Assembly: GCA_023667395.1 (NCBI GenBank)
Contig: JAMPAC010000002.1
Location: 1 to 64,000 of the forward strand
Direction of reading: 5' to 3'
Length of the DNA stretch: 64,000 nt
Source of the DNA: Blautia sp.
Lineage (GTDB): Bacteria > Bacillota > Clostridia > Lachnospirales > Lachnospiraceae
This document shows, piece after piece, positions 61,144-64,000 of this stretch (its first letter is position 1; every line of letters starts with the position of its first letter). A program made the position numbers and the translations under genes. Below the pieces are notes generated by a model that had not been told where the DNA came from, searched no databases, and worked only from the letters and a program-made list of their open reading frames with translations.

Positions 61144-61976
61144 TTAATTTAGGAGAGAGACAGGTATTGTATATTGTAAAGCAGGTAGACTTCGGCGTGT
61201 ATCTGTCGCCGGAGCGGGACAGTCAGGAAGAAAAAGTGCTGCTTCCTGCGAAGCAGGTGCCCCGGGACAGCAATATCGGGGATTCCGTGGAGGTGTTTGT
61301 CTACCGTGATTCCAGGGACCGGCTGATCGCCACGGTCAGGGAGTCGAAGCTGGAAATGGGTCAGGTGGCGGAACTGACGGTGGCCCAGGTGGGGAGGATA
61401 GGCGCGTTCCTGGATTGGGGACTGGAAAAAGATCTGTTCCTGCCTTTCAAACAGCAGAGGGGTCCGGTAAAGGAGGGGGACAAAGTGTTAGTCTCGCTCT
61501 ACATTGACAAGAGCGACAGGCTTTGTGCCACCATGAATGTATACAAAAATCTGCGCACGGACAGCGCCTACAAGGTGGACGATAAGGTCACGGGCAGGGT
61601 GTATGAGATGAGCGATAACTTCGGCGCCTTTGTGGCGGTGGACAATATTTACTCCGCCCTGATCCCGAAAAAGGAGTTGTTTGGCAGGGTGGAACTGGGG
61701 GATGAAGTGACCGCAAGGGTGACCCAGGTGCGGGAAGACGGAAAGCTGACCCTGAGCATCCGCGATAAGGCGTATCGGCAGATGGATGTGGATGCCCAGG
61801 ATCTGTTAGACCTGCTTGACAGTCATGACGGGGTGCTGCCTTTTACGGATAAAGCTGCACCTGAAGTCATCACCCATGAGACTGGCATGAGTAAGAATGA
61901 ATTCAAGCGCGCGGTAGGCCGCCTTCTGAAAGAGGGCAAGATCGAGATCAGGGAAAAAGTCATTCGAAAGCTCTGA
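61140..61976 (+). CDS. cvfB: CvfB/YitL family S1 RNA-binding protein
   Basis: 278 residues: three S1-type OB folds followed by a winged helix (MSKNEFKRAVGRLLKEGKIE), the layout of Staphylococcus CvfB, a virulence-gene regulator that binds RNA. The third S1 unit is clearest (GRVYEMSDNFGAFVAVDNIY, VTARVTQVREDGKLTLSIRD). Translational coupling to the thioesterase gene is shown by the ATGA overlap. Confidence 0.9.
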   Translation: MINLGERQVLYIVKQVDFGVYLSPERDSQEEKVLLPAKQVPRDSNIGDSVEVFVYRDSRDRLIATVRESKLEMGQVAELTVAQVGRIGAFLDWGLEKDLFLPFKQQRGPVKEGDKVLVSLYIDKSDRLCATMNVYKNLRTDSAYKVDDKVTGRVYEMSDNFGAFVAVDNIYSALIPKKELFGRVELGDEVTARVTQVREDGKLTLSIRDKAYRQMDVDAQDLLDLLDSHDGVLPFTDKAAPEVITHETGMSKNEFKRAVGRLLKEGKIEIREKVIRKL

Positions 61977-62095
61977 GGAAATTGTTAAGAATTCAGAAAA
62001 TCCGCAGGAAGTACTGGCAAAAAGGCGATGGATGTGTTATGCTGTACTTATCCGGTATTATCGGTATGAGTTCGCGGTGAAAGGGGGCATTTACT

Positions 62096-62287
62096 ATGGA
62101 TATTGCTGGTCTGTCAATGAATCTGAGCGCGGTTTCCACCATGTCGAAAGTCGGTACGGCGGTGCTCAGCCAGACATTGGATACCAACGAAGCGCTGGGC
62201 CAGGGGCTGGTGGAAATGATAGATGCGGCTGCCATGGAAAGGAGCGTCAATCCGGCAGTTGGGGCAAACTTCGATATGCGTGTCTGA
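62096..62287 (+). CDS. yjfB: YjfB family putative motility protein
   Basis: 63 residues: MDIAGLSMNLSAVSTMSKVG at the start and a helical remainder. The family is small and is linked to motility because B. subtilis yjfB is under sigma-D. It matches the flagellated lifestyle shown by the two flagellins. RBS AAAGGGGG. No convincing sigma-28 promoter was found; TGGCAA with a 17-base spacer and TATGCT would be a sigma-A candidate. Confidence 0.8.
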   Translation: MDIAGLSMNLSAVSTMSKVGTAVLSQTLDTNEALGQGLVEMIDAAAMERSVNPAVGANFDMRV

Positions 62288-62441
62288 TCGTGGGCAAAAG
62301 ACATGAAACTGCCTGAAGGTAAAGCTTTGGGCAGTTTTTTTGTGAAATTTCATAAAAACCTATTGCTTTTTTATGTCGTTTTTTGTACTCTTTATATGAA
62401 AGCTTTTTTAAGAATACAAAAGCGGAGAAAGCGGGGGCGCC

Positions 62442-63527
62442 ATGATTTCAAATCAGATACTGCAGAACACCATAGAAGGACTCAAAGGAATAGCAAGGGT
62501 AGAATTTTGTGTCATGGATACGGACGGCAAGAGCGTCGCGTCCACTACTGATATGAAAAACTGTTCCAAAGCCGCGGTGGAGTTTGCGGCGTCGCCTGCG
62601 GATTCCCAGGAGATACAGGGCTATCAGTATTTTAAGATCTTTGACGAACAGCAGCTGGAGTATGTGCTGGTGGCTGCGGGGGTCGGGGAAGACGTCTATA
62701 TGATAGGTAAGATGGCGGCGTTTCAGCTGCAGAATCTTCTGGTGGCGTACAAGGAGCGTTTTGACAAGGATAATTTTGTCAAGAACCTGCTGTTGGATAA
62801 CCTTCTGCTGGTGGATATCTACAGCCGTTCCAAGAAGCTGCACATCCAGACCGATGCGCCCAGGGCGGTTCTGGTCATAGAATCCGGGAACGGTAAGGAT
62901 AATAATGTGCTGGAACTGGCAAGGACGCATCTTGGCAGCAACAGCAAGGATTTCGTCACCGCTGTGGATGAAAATGATGTGATCGTGGTCAAGGAACTTT
63001 TGGACAGCGATCCCGCCAGGGAAATCGACAAGGCGGCGAAGTCGCTGGGACATTTTCTGGAAAAGGAAGGGATCCAGGATCTTCGGATCGCCTATGGCAC
63101 TGTGATCCAGGAGATCAAGGAGGTCAGCCGCTCCTATAAAGAGGCCAAGATGGCGCTGGATGTGGGTAAGATCTTTTTTGATGAGAGAGAGATCGTCGCC
63201 TACAGCGAACTGGGGATCGGCCGTCTGATCTACCAGCTTCCCATACCGTTGTGTAAGATGTTCATCAGGGAGATTTTTGGCGGCAAGAGTCCTGATGAAT
63301 TTGATGAGGAGACGCTGACTACCATCCATAAGTTTTTTGAGAACAGCCTGAATGTCTCGGAGACTTCCAGACAGCTGTTCATTCACAGAAATACGCTGGT
63401 ATACCGCCTGGACAAACTTCAGAAGAGTACCGGGCTGGATCTGCGCGTGTTTGAGGACGCCATCACTTTCAAGATCGCGCTGATGGTGGTGAAGTATATG
63501 AAGTATATGGAAAATACAGACTTTTAG
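62442..63527 (+). CDS. CdaR/PucR-type transcriptional regulator
   Basis: 361 residues. The C-terminal HTH (NSLNVSETSRQLFIHRNTLV, YRLDKLQKSTGLDLRVFEDA) is the PucR/CdaR HTH_30. The N-terminal 130 residues are a putative sensory domain (VEFCVMDTDGKSVASTTDM), and a GGDEF-like middle domain lies around residues 140-260 (RIAYGTVIQEIKEVSRSYKE). CdaR proteins sense sugar diacids; the ligand here is unknown. Confidence 0.87.
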   Translation: MISNQILQNTIEGLKGIARVEFCVMDTDGKSVASTTDMKNCSKAAVEFAASPADSQEIQGYQYFKIFDEQQLEYVLVAAGVGEDVYMIGKMAAFQLQNLLVAYKERFDKDNFVKNLLLDNLLLVDIYSRSKKLHIQTDAPRAVLVIESGNGKDNNVLELARTHLGSNSKDFVTAVDENDVIVVKELLDSDPAREIDKAAKSLGHFLEKEGIQDLRIAYGTVIQEIKEVSRSYKEAKMALDVGKIFFDEREIVAYSELGIGRLIYQLPIPLCKMFIREIFGGKSPDEFDEETLTTIHKFFENSLNVSETSRQLFIHRNTLVYRLDKLQKSTGLDLRVFEDAITFKIALMVVKYMKYMENTDF

Positions 63528-63557
63528 GGAAACGGCTTATAACAGGAAAGGAATTAC

Positions 63558-64000
63558 ATGGCAAATAAAGTAATGCAGAAAAAACGGCGGGAACAGATGA
63601 TAGCGAGGAACGGTGTCATCTACTTGGACAATGTGAGTAAATCATATTCCACGGGATCGCCCGCCCTGAATGGGATATCATTGAGCATTGAGAGAGGAGA
63701 ATTTGTATTCATCGTCGGGGACAGCGGTTCCGGCAAATCCACACTGATCAAATTATTGCTGCGGGAACTGACCGCTACCAGCGGCAATGTCTATGTGCTG
63801 GGGCATGACCTGGGTCGGCTGCGCCACGGGCAGATCCCGAAATTCCGCAGGAACCTGGGAGTGGTATTCCAGGATTTCCGTCTGCTGAACGACAGGAACG
63901 TATATGAGAATGTGGCGTTCGCGCAGCGTATCGTGGAGACCCCGGGCAGCGAGATCAGGAGGAATGTGCCCGCGATCCTTGCCACGGTGGGGCTTGCGGG
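63558..64000 (+). CDS. ftsE: Cell division ATP-binding protein FtsE (3' end outside window)
   Basis: 147 codons visible. The N-terminus has a basic extension (KVMQKKRREQMIARNG), then IYLDNVSKSYSTGSPALNGI, Walker A GDSGSGKSTLIKLLLRELTA and Q-loop GVVFQDFRLLNDRNVYENVA. Walker B and signature motif lie beyond the window edge. FtsE with FtsX activates peptidoglycan hydrolases at division; the LLRELTATSGNVYVLGHDLG stretch is typical. RBS GGAAAGGA. Confidence 0.9.
   Translation, partial: MANKVMQKKRREQMIARNGVIYLDNVSKSYSTGSPALNGISLSIERGEFVFIVGDSGSGKSTLIKLLLRELTATSGNVYVLGHDLGRLRHGQIPKFRRNLGVVFQDFRLLNDRNVYENVAFAQRIVETPGSEIRRNVPAILATVGLA

Overview
The window looks like a chromosomal segment of an anaerobic, flagellated member of the Clostridia, most likely Lachnospiraceae. 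The evidence is the Lachnospiraceae-type flagellin, the HrcA/CIRCE-controlled hrcA-grpE-dnaK-dnaJ block, a type III glutamine synthetase, RNase J, the IreB-RuvX-DUF1292 cluster, a DUF6465 protein, strong AGGAGG ribosome binding sites and sigma-A promoters of the TTGACA/17/TATAAT type. Core genes are GC-rich with many CTG, GGC and GCG codons. Two stretches are clearly AT-rich and look imported.

Layout. 1-4 kb: 3' part of a large flagellin, a HicAB toxin-antitoxin pair, a Uma2 protein and a catalytic-domain-only tyrosine recombinase. 4-7 kb: a secreted VIT/VWA protein with a PEP-like C-terminal anchor, translationally coupled to an exosortase. 7-13 kb: an Amt-PII fusion with a structured leader, a retropepsin-like pair, a MATE pump, an aldo/keto reductase and a short flagellin with unusual ends. 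13-22 kb: HflK/HflC, a polysaccharide deacetylase, glycerol kinase, an aminotransferase, a patatin-like lipase and UppP. 22-28.5 kb: a DUF6465 protein, the class I heat-shock operon and a second Uma2 protein.

28.5-34.26 kb is an AT-rich defence-type island. It holds an unknown protein followed by a frameshifted ClpB-like ATPase, a decayed 5' copy of hsdR, a type III (CptIN-like) toxin-antitoxin locus with two 45-nt pseudoknot repeats, and an hsdR gene with no hsdM or hsdS in view. 34.3-48.5 kb is core: an O-antigen-ligase-like protein, PrmA, RsmE, IscS/NifS, ThiI, a Crh-like HPr homologue, MtaB, IreB-RuvX-DUF1292, Fur, RNase J, YlbF, an MltG-like stub, TrmR and a U32 protein. Many of these act in RNA modification or decay. 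48.5-51 kb: glutamine synthetase III behind an attenuator-like leader, then tRNA-Gln(CUG).

51.0-57.4 kb is a small-gene island bounded by an 88-bp perfect direct repeat that includes the 3' half of tRNA-Gln. A strongly deleted second copy of the island follows (57.3-57.9 kb). Next come an HEPN-motif protein, a CPBP protease, an acyl-ACP thioesterase, CvfB, a YjfB-type motility protein, a CdaR/PucR-type regulator and the start of ftsE.

A dispersed intergenic repeat built around CGGAACTGGAAT lies just upstream of many ribosome binding sites, always in gene orientation. A second family of nested palindromes sits in other gaps. No CRISPR array, rRNA, complete transposase or replication origin was found.
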